Shown piece after piece: positions 26,841 through 34,520 of a stretch of DNA of 64,000 bases. Under the pieces are notes generated by a model. The model had not been told where the DNA came from, ran no database searches, and saw only the letters and a program-made list of their open reading frames with translations. Positions within the stretch are counted from its first letter, which is position 1. Each line of letters opens with the position of its first letter. Made by a program: the position numbers and the translations under genes. Origin of the DNA: Ectopseudomonas guguanensis (lineage in GTDB: Bacteria > Pseudomonadota > Gammaproteobacteria > Pseudomonadales > Pseudomonadaceae); the NCBI RefSeq assembly GCF_900104265.1, contig NZ_FNJJ01000010.1:1-64000 (forward strand). The letters are read 5' to 3'.

Positions 26841-28574
26841 TCAGGTCAAGATAGCAAGTTCCTCTACGTTGTCGCCTCCAAAAAGACGATTCACCGCTGC
26901 GAGAGCTGTATCCGGCATGGTCTGTGTGGCCAGCACGGCGAGTCGCGTCATAGGTCGGGAGATGGATACATAAAAGAGATTACGAGCACGATAGAAGCCC
27001 TTCGTGTTCTTTGCATTCAGCGCATTTGTCTCAATTAGCTCGAGTAGTTGTGGCCAGTTATAGTGGTTCCAGCCGCCTCCCAGCACTACAAGAACGTTCT
27101 CAAACTCGGCGCCCTTGACGCTATGTTGCGTGGCAAAGGAGGTCTGCTTTTCGATGAATTTGACCACCTCAACGACCTCTCCGTAACGAATGTCCCGAAG
27201 CTTGCTGTACCGCATAAGTGCGGATGCATCCTCAGGTATTGGGTCGCCGTTTAGTGCTATGAGTTCTTCGTCGCGCCGCAATACGCGGTCTGGTGGCGAT
27301 GGGCGTCTTGTCACTTTCAGGTGGTCAATGACCTGTCCGATCGTGCCTTCTGCACGCAGCTTTTGGAGGGCATCCATGTCGCGACGCCAACTGGCTTTGT
27401 CTTCATGTTTGGTTATCGCAGGACCGGAGCCGTATGCCCTGAACATATCGCCGTAGCGAGATGCGCCGTAGGCTGCACATATGGGTTCAACGACTTCTGC
27501 AAAGAACTTGATCGCCGGGTCTTCCTTTTTTGCGAACAGATCGTTACGGCCGCTGAATACCTCAGCGAGGTTGGGATAGCCCTGTTCAGCGGCTAGGACG
27601 TTGTGGGTAAGCATCAGTACCTTCGTCCTGCTCAGGTCCCAGCCCTCGGCTTGCAGCCGTTGCATCAAATCTTCCCGAGTGCATCGGGCCAGATCAGGTG
27701 GCAGATCCTCTTTGGAATGCCTGTCATTTGTCCGTTGACCCTTGTAAGCGTTGGTGTGAAAGAAGCGCGCCTCGCCCTTTGCCTCGGGGTCATGCACGGC
27801 TTGGTGTAGTTCAGGGCGCAGCTTATTCAGCACATCTACGACAGCGGGAACCGACCGAAAGTTGGAGCCTTTGGCAATTTCTTTGATCGGATACTCCGCG
27901 AGCTCGTATTCACTTCGATAAATGGTTTGCCAGTGATCTCCAAATAGACCAACGAGGGGCCCGGTGGCGGGCTTTAAGAAGTGCTCGGTAATCGCCTCCA
28001 TGAATTGGCGATGGGTATCTTGATACTCGTCGATAAAAATCACTGGGAACTGCTGGGTCAAGATTCGTCGAAATTTTTCCTTCTGCAGCAGGTTGGCCAT
28101 CATCTCTGGGATGTCGTCGTGACTCAGCGTGACTCTGTCCATGTCGACGCCGAAGAATCCCAGGTCGTAATCCACGGGCTTTGAGCCGATACCGCCGCCT
28201 TGTTCGACTTTCTCTTTCCTATCCTCCATTTCCCCCACGAGGTCACGTAGCGCCTTCTGAAACTGGCGTAGGAATGCCCACGAGAAGCCGTGGATGGTAT
28301 TGACCAGAATGGCGGGATGATCCTCAATCTCTTGGGCAATCTCATTACGGGCAACTTCGGTGTAGGTGATGCAGGCTACCTTTTGCCCCGCTCGAACTAA
28401 GGCTGGGCCTCGCTCCGCAATCAATCGCTTCAGCGCGGCGACCAAGGAATACGTCTTGCCTGCGCCGGCGCCAGCTTCAAGGCGAAAGCTGTGACCCGCA
28501 TCAAGGGCCTCATTGATCTTTCTTTGAGCCTCTTGTGCAGCGATGAGTGCGGGATTCTCGTCAGGTTTAGTCAT
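26841..28574 (-). CDS. UvrD-type helicase, Gabija GajB-like
   Basis: The 577-residue superfamily 1 helicase has Walker A EAGAGAGKT at residues 33-41, Walker B VIFIDEYQDT, a NFRSVPAVVDVLN motif, a TQHSVKGAEFENVLVV motif V and a YVSISRPMTRLAVLAT motif VI. It overlaps the upstream OLD-type nuclease gene by four bases, the two-gene arrangement of Gabija (GajA nuclease plus GajB helicase). In Gabija, GajB senses DNA ends and nucleotide depletion and works with GajA to degrade or nick phage DNA. It could equally be the helicase partner of a class 2 OLD nuclease that has not been classed as Gabija. Confidence 0.85.
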   Translation of the reverse strand: MTKPDENPALIAAQEAQRKINEALDAGHSFRLEAGAGAGKTYSLVAALKRLIAERGPALVRAGQKVACITYTEVARNEIAQEIEDHPAILVNTIHGFSWAFLRQFQKALRDLVGEMEDRKEKVEQGGGIGSKPVDYDLGFFGVDMDRVTLSHDDIPEMMANLLQKEKFRRILTQQFPVIFIDEYQDTHRQFMEAITEHFLKPATGPLVGLFGDHWQTIYRSEYELAEYPIKEIAKGSNFRSVPAVVDVLNKLRPELHQAVHDPEAKGEARFFHTNAYKGQRTNDRHSKEDLPPDLARCTREDLMQRLQAEGWDLSRTKVLMLTHNVLAAEQGYPNLAEVFSGRNDLFAKKEDPAIKFFAEVVEPICAAYGASRYGDMFRAYGSGPAITKHEDKASWRRDMDALQKLRAEGTIGQVIDHLKVTRRPSPPDRVLRRDEELIALNGDPIPEDASALMRYSKLRDIRYGEVVEVVKFIEKQTSFATQHSVKGAEFENVLVVLGGGWNHYNWPQLLELIETNALNAKNTKGFYRARNLFYVSISRPMTRLAVLATQTMPDTALAAVNRLFGGDNVEELAILT

Positions 28575-30655
28575 ACTGCCTCCTCCTTAACTGGCGCTTC
28601 CACGTTCTGTGCGGGTGGAGGAGGGGGTTCGGAAAGCCATGCCAGGCCTTCCTGGATATAGCGGGGTACCACCCATTCTTTCTCGCGAATGGCGAACCGC
28701 AAGGCCGTATCCGCTTTCGCGAGCCCCTGGGCGATCTCCCACGCTTCAGTGGCCTCGTCCTGTTCCTTTGGCCACTCAAATCGGTCCGGGTTTGCTAGGA
28801 CGAGCGCGTCTTCATAGCTGCGGGCGCATACGTTCGTACCAGGCTTCTCTGCAATCTGATAGGCAATGCGACGGTAACCGCTTTGCTTCTCTTCGGCAGT
28901 CTTGGCAACAAGCTCGGCAGGAGTGATTTGCCAGTCATCCTTTCCCTCGGTATCTTCGGGGCGAAACCATTCTTTGATAGCCGCGTTCGACGTCCGCTCG
29001 CCTTCAGCCACAGGGCACTTGTCCCAGGTCGTAATCGTTTTTCCTTTCTTGTTCTGCTTTTCCACCGGTTTGGTTGAATCCAGGTCGGTGACGACCAAGG
29101 TCTTGAGTTCGAGAAAGTCGAGGAGTGGATAGAAGATGTGCGCATAGGCTCCGCCGACCTCGACGCAGGTCACGTACTGTCTGGCCAGCTTGTGCTTGTC
29201 GTCGAGCGACCTATCAACCAATTCGCACAGCCGAGGCATCAGCAGCCGCTCCGTCGTCCCCTCGACCATAATGGCCTTGTCCGCAAAGTACAGATCGCAC
29301 TTGGTCAACGTCATGTACTGGTGCAAGAAGTTCTGGTCGTCGGGAGAGATACTGCTCATGCCCTTCTTGAAATCTTTAACCTTGGTCTGACGAGCATTTG
29401 CCTGGCTCGGTGACTCATTTAAGAAATACCGTACAGCTTCAAACGATGCGGCATTTGCAACATGCGGAGAATGCGTCGTGATGACAAACTGAACGTTCCA
29501 CGCAGCCTCTTCGGGGTAGCTCGCCGACAGTTTTCTAATGGCGGCATTCAGTTGACTGATGAAAACTTCTTGCATCTGCGGATGCAAATGAGCCTCAGGT
29601 TCTTCGACGAAGATTAGATGTGTGGCTGGGCGGTTTGCCTTGGCTCGGTAGGCCTTGTGATAGCTCTCGAGCTGCAACAGCATGTAGATCAGATTGCGAG
29701 TGCCGAGGCCGTTGTAGCCTTCCGGTAGATGTACCCCGTCTGTGCCGGTGTAGACCACCTTTGTGTGGTCCGACAGAAGGGCCTCAACATTCAACGAGGT
29801 CTCGGGCCGAAGCTCGGTATCATTGAGGCTAGGAAAACCCAGTACTTCCATGGCAGGCAGCAGCTTCTTCAGCATCTCATCGAAGTTACCTTGAATGCCG
29901 CGTTCGATATCTTCGACAGATGCCTTCAACTTCGCCGCCAGATCCTGATCTACGGCCGCAGCAGTTGGTGTGGAAGCAGTCTTGAATAGCGCACTGAGCA
30001 ATTTGCCAATGACATCGGCGTCGCCATGCTTCGCATGGTCGAGAGTTCTCTGAGCACGAACGAAGTTGCACTGTAGTAAAGCCGCTAGCGTAGCGGTGCC
30101 CTCAAAGTCACGCCGATTGGTATCGTCCGTGGGGTCTATGGCAAACACATGGATGGCATATGCCTTGGCCAACGTGTCGCGTAATGAGCGGAAGAAGTGG
30201 TTTTTGGGCTCGACTCCTTCTGGCGTGGGGGGGACATCGAGCAGAGTGTGGAGGGTTGCCAGCGTCGCTTGGTACTCGACGCGCACAATGGCCGTGGTGG
30301 AGTCGACGTCCAAGTCAATGACGAAAGGCGAGAGAGGCCCCAAACTCGGGGCGGTGCTGTCGTATCGGATGGTTAGTGTAAGAGATATCGTCGGGAGTGC
30401 CGCGAGTACGTCTTCTGGCTTTGCCGCTTTTTCTCTCAGCTTCTTTGCGTTGAAGAAGCGCTCGCGCTGGAGAGGCGAAAAGTCTTCCAGGCGAAATCGC
30501 GCTCCGGTCTCCCCGGTGAAACGATCAAAAATTTCGGTGAACGATGTTTTTCCGCTGTTATTGCGCCCTACGATGACTGTGGAATTGCCTTCCAGTATGA
30601 TTTCAACATCCTGGAGGAGTCGAAATCCCTCGACCCTAACTCTCTCGATTCGCAT
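28571..30655 (-). CDS. OLD-family ATPase-TOPRIM nuclease, Gabija GajA-like
   Basis: This 694-residue protein has an N-terminal ABC-type ATPase half with Walker A GRNNSGKT at residues 30-37 and the signature/Walker B region around LIFVEEPEAHLHPQMQ, then a C-terminal TOPRIM domain with IMVEGTTERLLMPRL and the acidic LVVTDLDS. This is the OLD nuclease layout, and with the neighbouring UvrD helicase it points to GajA of Gabija. It is longer than the archetypal GajA (about 580 residues), mainly in the C-terminal part, so a divergent Gabija is likely. It should be a nucleotide-regulated DNA endonuclease. The ATG at 30655 follows a GGAGG-like site. Confidence 0.85.
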   Translation of the reverse strand: MRIERVRVEGFRLLQDVEIILEGNSTVIVGRNNSGKTSFTEIFDRFTGETGARFRLEDFSPLQRERFFNAKKLREKAAKPEDVLAALPTISLTLTIRYDSTAPSLGPLSPFVIDLDVDSTTAIVRVEYQATLATLHTLLDVPPTPEGVEPKNHFFRSLRDTLAKAYAIHVFAIDPTDDTNRRDFEGTATLAALLQCNFVRAQRTLDHAKHGDADVIGKLLSALFKTASTPTAAAVDQDLAAKLKASVEDIERGIQGNFDEMLKKLLPAMEVLGFPSLNDTELRPETSLNVEALLSDHTKVVYTGTDGVHLPEGYNGLGTRNLIYMLLQLESYHKAYRAKANRPATHLIFVEEPEAHLHPQMQEVFISQLNAAIRKLSASYPEEAAWNVQFVITTHSPHVANAASFEAVRYFLNESPSQANARQTKVKDFKKGMSSISPDDQNFLHQYMTLTKCDLYFADKAIMVEGTTERLLMPRLCELVDRSLDDKHKLARQYVTCVEVGGAYAHIFYPLLDFLELKTLVVTDLDSTKPVEKQNKKGKTITTWDKCPVAEGERTSNAAIKEWFRPEDTEGKDDWQITPAELVAKTAEEKQSGYRRIAYQIAEKPGTNVCARSYEDALVLANPDRFEWPKEQDEATEAWEIAQGLAKADTALRFAIREKEWVVPRYIQEGLAWLSEPPPPPAQNVEAPVKEEAV

Positions 30656-30761
30656 GCTTCCTCCTGATTGATTTTCCTAGTGGCTTCCTGCTTGTTGGAT
30701 TTGGATGTCTTTGTGCGTATGTGTGCTGATAACTCCTGTGGGCCAGATGTAGTTTTCGCTG
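30656..30761. promoter_or_regulatory. Intergenic region before the Gabija-like pair
   Basis: These 106 AT-richer bases separate the HEPN-like gene from the OLD nuclease start and presumably contain the promoter of the nuclease-helicase pair. No clear operator or terminator was seen. Confidence 0.3.
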
Positions 30762-31280
30762 CTAGTTGAGCTGTCCGTGGCACTCAAGAACTCGCATCAA
30801 GATGCTGTTTGCATGCATGAAGTTCTCTCGCTGGTCGTGAAGCTCGTATGCCCATTTTTCGCCATGAAAAAGGTTGTTGCGCAGGCGCCAAACGATCATT
30901 AGCAAGCAAAGAGTTCGGTCGCGGGGGTCGTTGTTCGCGCCAGTGATGACGGCATGAACGAGGTCGGGATGATCCGGCGGCCGGAGGTAGAGATAGGGGA
31001 AATGATGGGTCATAGCGCCATCGGTGAAGTAACGGTTTCGAAAGTAGGCAAGTTCCGTGTCGTAGAGATTAGCATCAAGCGTGCCGCTCGCCGCCCAAGA
31101 GTCGACTCGCTCCCGGATACGATCGGCACGAGCGAAGTTGCCCATGATTTGTGCTTCGAAGAGGCTCCAGAGAAAGGCGAAGTCGTAAATTGCATGGCGG
31201 TCTAGATCGGTGAGATTTCGAAAACCAGGAGCGTGCGCTTCCAGCCATAGCTCACTTCTACTAAAGTTGTTATCGTCCAT
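30762..31280 (-). CDS. HEPN-like protein paired with a GIY-YIG gene
   Basis: The 172-residue all-helical protein is not assignable to a named family by eye. Its C-terminal third contains LLMIVWRLRNNLFHGEKW, in which R134-N-N-L-F-H139 fits the Rx4-6H motif of HEPN ribonucleases, often written R-N-x-x-x-H. HEPN proteins are frequent effectors or toxins in defence islands. The ATG follows the GIY-YIG gene stop at once, so the two form a two-gene unit. A decayed copy of its C-terminal half lies at 41597-41746. The HEPN assignment rests on this single motif and context. Confidence 0.6.
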   Translation of the reverse strand: MDDNNFSRSELWLEAHAPGFRNLTDLDRHAIYDFAFLWSLFEAQIMGNFARADRIRERVDSWAASGTLDANLYDTELAYFRNRYFTDGAMTHHFPYLYLRPPDHPDLVHAVITGANNDPRDRTLCLLMIVWRLRNNLFHGEKWAYELHDQRENFMHANSILMRVLECHGQLN

Positions 31281-31282
31281 AT

Positions 31283-31786
31283 TTAGCCTTCCATCCCGTC
31301 TTCATGCGGATTGAGTTCGGAGAAGTCGATCAGCGCGTCACAGTTCAAACAGTGGTACATCTGCGATGCTTCCTGGAAGTGCATACCACATAGGCATCCG
31401 CAGAACGGGCAACATTCGTAGAGCTCAAAGTCGCCCCATTCCCAGACACCTAGATATTCGGGAACTGCATCGCGGTCATAGCCCACGACCTGGAAGGCGT
31501 CGGCGTTCTTGGCTACAAACCCATCGAGACCTGCGCGCATGAGAATGGGCAATATGTCGGCTGGTTCAATGTTGAACCACTCCCCGCGCACACGTGTAGA
31601 TCCAAAATGCTGGTGCAGATGTCGCTCAAGCTGAAAGGCGTTGTCTGCTTCTATCCAGCCGAGCAGTCGTAACTCTAGAGGATTTCCGGTCTGGAGGTTG
31701 CGTTTGCGCGCGTCTATGTTCTTTGCCACCCCGATTTTGATTGGGCAGCATTTACTTTCACTTTCGCCAATAAAGTAGACCGGCAT
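31283..31786 (-). CDS. GIY-YIG (T5orf172/Mug113-like) protein with zinc ribbon
   Basis: The 167-residue protein has an N-terminal T5orf172/Mug113-type GIY-YIG domain: VYFIGESESKCCPIKIGVAKNIDARKRNLQTGNP with Arg28 and a later RGEWF (Glu69), plus LERHLHQHF. The C-terminal part has a likely zinc ribbon, C126-P-F-C129 with C146-L-N-C149. GIY-YIG nucleases of this subgroup occur in phages and defence-related loci. It is directly followed by the HEPN-like gene, so the pair may be a nuclease-effector module. No transmembrane segment is present. Confidence 0.75.
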   Translation of the reverse strand: MPVYFIGESESKCCPIKIGVAKNIDARKRNLQTGNPLELRLLGWIEADNAFQLERHLHQHFGSTRVRGEWFNIEPADILPILMRAGLDGFVAKNADAFQVVGYDRDAVPEYLGVWEWGDFELYECCPFCGCLCGMHFQEASQMYHCLNCDALIDFSELNPHEDGMEG

Positions 31787-31805
31787 AACGCGTTCCTTGT
31801 GGCTT

Positions 31806-32729
31806 TCAACAAAGCCTGATTAGCAGTTCTTCGACCATTTCTCGGTTGGACTTCGCCACTATGTCTAATGGTCTATTTTCCTGTCGCAGGAGTGCAATTA
31901 GCATGCAAGCGGTGAACATCCAGAAAGATGAGGGGTTTGGGAGGTTGTAACCACGAATCATCGCCGATAATCGTTCGGCAATTGGCGGGTATTCTTGATC
32001 TCCCCAACGTACATGTCCTGGTGTTATCGCATGGATGATCACTGCTGCCAGGGTTATTCCGGCTGCTCTCTTCCATTGAACTTCGGTGAAGCTGTGTCCG
32101 TGCTTTTCTGCATAATCAGCGAGACCACTCATCATGAAGTCACGGGCCCAGGTGTCACATGCGATTTCCTCTTCAGGTCGTAGTGAAGGTGCGTTCTTGT
32201 CGGCGCAAAACATGACATGTTGGAACTCGTGAAGAATCGAAAATGCGAGCGCGAGTCCTACCAGATCGAAAGCAGCTTTATGCTGGACGTCTTCAAGGTC
32301 GTCGCGAATATCAATCGGTTTGGGTATGTCCGCTGGCCAAGAAATATCAGCTGGTTGCTCGGCCGCGATAAGGGAATGGACGCTGGCGATGCGCTGTTTA
32401 TAGTCGAATTCGAATTGCCCTCGTTCTTCGTCCATATTAAGTGCGTCATCAAGCGATGCCCCAGTCATTGTCGCTACGACCACGGCCGGTGAGTAAACTT
32501 CGATTGCACGCCATGCGCTAAAGCCGAGTAGCCAATAAATCTCGATCGTCTTGATGTTGAACTTGATGCGTTTAGAGTTGGCGTTCATCGTCACGCCCTT
32601 CGCATCCTTTGCAATCTCCACGCTGTGTCCATACTTCCTCCAGAGGCCACTGATCTCATCAGCACGTTCCGGTACGGCTCCACGCAGAAGATTAAGGATA
32701 ATTGTTTTGTCGGATGCTGTGGTTGCCAT
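31806..32729 (-). CDS. HExxH zinc metalloprotease, Lit-like phage exclusion candidate
   Basis: This 307-residue protein has a clear zinc protease motif, ILHEFQHVMFC with H167-E168 and H171, followed by PEEEIACDTWARDFM, where a third ligand may lie. Length and motif position are close to E. coli Lit (peptidase U49 family), which cleaves EF-Tu when triggered by the T4 Gol peptide. It sits in a defence island, which supports an abortive-infection role. Similarity outside the motif cannot be judged without a search, so other HExxH families remain possible. Confidence 0.62.
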   Translation of the reverse strand: MATTASDKTIILNLLRGAVPERADEISGLWRKYGHSVEIAKDAKGVTMNANSKRIKFNIKTIEIYWLLGFSAWRAIEVYSPAVVVATMTGASLDDALNMDEERGQFEFDYKQRIASVHSLIAAEQPADISWPADIPKPIDIRDDLEDVQHKAAFDLVGLALAFSILHEFQHVMFCADKNAPSLRPEEEIACDTWARDFMMSGLADYAEKHGHSFTEVQWKRAAGITLAAVIIHAITPGHVRWGDQEYPPIAERLSAMIRGYNLPNPSSFWMFTACMLIALLRQENRPLDIVAKSNREMVEELLIRLC

Positions 32730-32803
32730 AGTTGGCGATATTCCTCTGGTCAGAGAACAGTTCTGGGATCAACTGCTAGCAGGACGAACTTCCTTATGCC
32801 TTG

Positions 32804-34195
32804 CTAGCTCCGTCCGGGGGCTGTGTGAAGTATGGTTACTGAGGAGAGAACCGTGTTTTTCCAGATTGTGCTGCATTCGATGTGACCGTGACGCTCGAAC
32901 CAGTGAGTGGCGCCTGGAAGTAGTTGGAGCGATAGGGGGTTGGTAGCTAGTGGATTGTGAAACACTTCTAGCTCCTGGCACCATGCTTCGCCCCATGGCC
33001 AGAGCGCCTCATATTCAGGACTGTCGACCGACAGCTCGAACGGGACTGGCTCCAACGCGCCGGGGGTTCGATCGAAGAGGATGCCGCGTCGGATCATTGT
33101 CAGGCCGGGAGGTCGCCATCCTGCAAGAAAGCCCATGCGGTTGAACTTGGCGAGCGTCGCTGCGTTGCTGAAGATTACGGCGGAAAGATGGGCGAAGTCT
33201 GGATCACGGAAGAGCCCTGCAGGGATGCCATGCTTGCCCGAGAGGTTGGCTATCGGCGTCCCGACTGCCCTGCGTTGTGCTCCTTCTCCTTCGATATCGG
33301 CGCGTAGCCCATAGAGATAGGTGGGCAGCGCCTCTCGGCTCCAGACCATCGAGCCGGATTGGTGGAAATCCGCCAGCGCGAGGGCAAATGGTCGGCCCTT
33401 CACATACTCCAGCTCATGATAGTTGCGTTGGAGCTTTCCCCGCAGCGTCTTGGCGAAGCGTTCGGCAGGATCTCCGGTCAGACGTTCGTTACGATCCTCC
33501 GGTGCCTGTACCCATTCGCCTATCCCGCCGGCTCGTGGAGTCTCGGAGTTTGCTGTTACCGCCTCGATCCAGCACTCGATACTGTCTTTCTCGATTAGGA
33601 AGTCTGGCGAGACGTAGTCTTGTAGGACGTTCACACCTTGTTCGCGCAAGCAGGCGAGAAGGTAGAGTTCGAAGAGCCGAGAGGAGAAGTTGTTGGTCTG
33701 AAAATCAGGAACAAAGTTGGCGTCAGGGTTAGGAAGCGCGAGATAACATTCGCCTATCGCCATCAGCGCCGGTAGATGGCTGTTTGTGCTCGTCAGCAAC
33801 TCGAACTCCGGGGATGTCCCTCGCGGCCCAGGTTTTATCAATAGAGGGCGGCGCTTGGAGCCTGGCGGTAAGGGTTCTGGTGGGGCACCGGCACGCATGC
33901 TAATGCTGAGACTGCTTAGCGCGGATTGGGGGGTAGGGTATGGGCCGCTTTCATTAATGACGGTCCAGCGATGATCGACGCGTCGGCGCAGTGCCAAGGT
34001 GGTGAAGACTCCGAGCTCCGGGTCGAGTAGGATACAGCCGCTCGTGCTGCTGCGCTCTGCCTGATAGGCTCTGAAGATACGTGCTGGCTCGAAATTGGGC
34101 CCGCGTTCGAGCGACAACGCATACAGCTCAAACTGCCGTTGGCTAATTGGCGTGATCAGGCGCTTCTCATCAGCTAGCGGCATCACCGACCTCAT
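32804..34195 (-). CDS. Uncharacterised 463-residue protein with a nuclease-like core
   Basis: I do not recognise this family. The central part, SSRLFELYLLACLREQGVNV followed by VSPDFLIEKDSIECWIEAVTA, has the order Glu (about 176), Asp (198) and Glu (211) of PD-(D/E)xK nuclease folds, but the usual lysine is absent after Glu211. Upstream is a beta-rich region, downstream is a helical and aromatic region rich in GxxxW segments. There is no signal peptide or membrane segment. It lies 12 bases after the small AVAST-like gene, on the same strand, so it may belong to the same transcript. Nuclease assignment is tentative. Confidence 0.5.
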   Translation of the reverse strand: MRSVMPLADEKRLITPISQRQFELYALSLERGPNFEPARIFRAYQAERSSTSGCILLDPELGVFTTLALRRRVDHRWTVINESGPYPTPQSALSSLSISMRAGAPPEPLPPGSKRRPLLIKPGPRGTSPEFELLTSTNSHLPALMAIGECYLALPNPDANFVPDFQTNNFSSRLFELYLLACLREQGVNVLQDYVSPDFLIEKDSIECWIEAVTANSETPRAGGIGEWVQAPEDRNERLTGDPAERFAKTLRGKLQRNYHELEYVKGRPFALALADFHQSGSMVWSREALPTYLYGLRADIEGEGAQRRAVGTPIANLSGKHGIPAGLFRDPDFAHLSAVIFSNAATLAKFNRMGFLAGWRPPGLTMIRRGILFDRTPGALEPVPFELSVDSPEYEALWPWGEAWCQELEVFHNPLATNPLSLQLLPGATHWFERHGHIECSTIWKNTVLSSVTILHTAPGRS

Positions 34196-34206
34196 GGGCC
34201 TGCGGG

Positions 34207-34518
34207 CTACGACTTGTCTTCGAATATTTCGTCATCTTCTCCCCCTTTGCAGGCCTCCTCCTTACTAGCCATCTGTCTGAGCATCTCGCCCATGTCGGTG
34301 GCAATCATCCGATGGCTCATGTTTGCGTTCAGGCGGACCATTTCGTTCACGCTGAGCATGTCGATACGACCGTTCGGCAGGTGTCGCACGTCCAGCAAGC
34401 CGTCTAGGCCAGAGGGGTGCAGTTGTCCTGTTTCGATCTGCTCAAAGGTGAGATAGATGCGTTCTTCGAATTCACCCCGAGTCATCGGTTGCTGCATGGT
34501 CGTCAGTTTTGGAAGCAT
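34207..34518 (-). CDS. Small protein of the AVAST type I-like operon
   Basis: The 103-residue product, MLPKLTTMQQPMTRGEFEERIYLTF onward, is hydrophilic and helical with an acidic C-terminus (KGGEDDEIFEDKS). It starts two bases after the large STAND gene stop. AVAST type I systems are described as three-gene loci with a metallo-beta-lactamase and a protease-STAND protein plus a small accessory gene; this gene is in the right place for the third member. No enzymatic motif is visible. Confidence 0.5.
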   Translation of the reverse strand: MLPKLTTMQQPMTRGEFEERIYLTFEQIETGQLHPSGLDGLLDVRHLPNGRIDMLSVNEMVRLNANMSHRMIATDMGEMLRQMASKEEACKGGEDDEIFEDKS

Positions 34519-34520
34519 GG

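Noticed and set aside
26764..26973. Short plus-strand open frame after the DUF2274 gene
   Set aside because: It overlaps the 3' part of the helicase gene on the other strand and has no motif or ribosome binding site.
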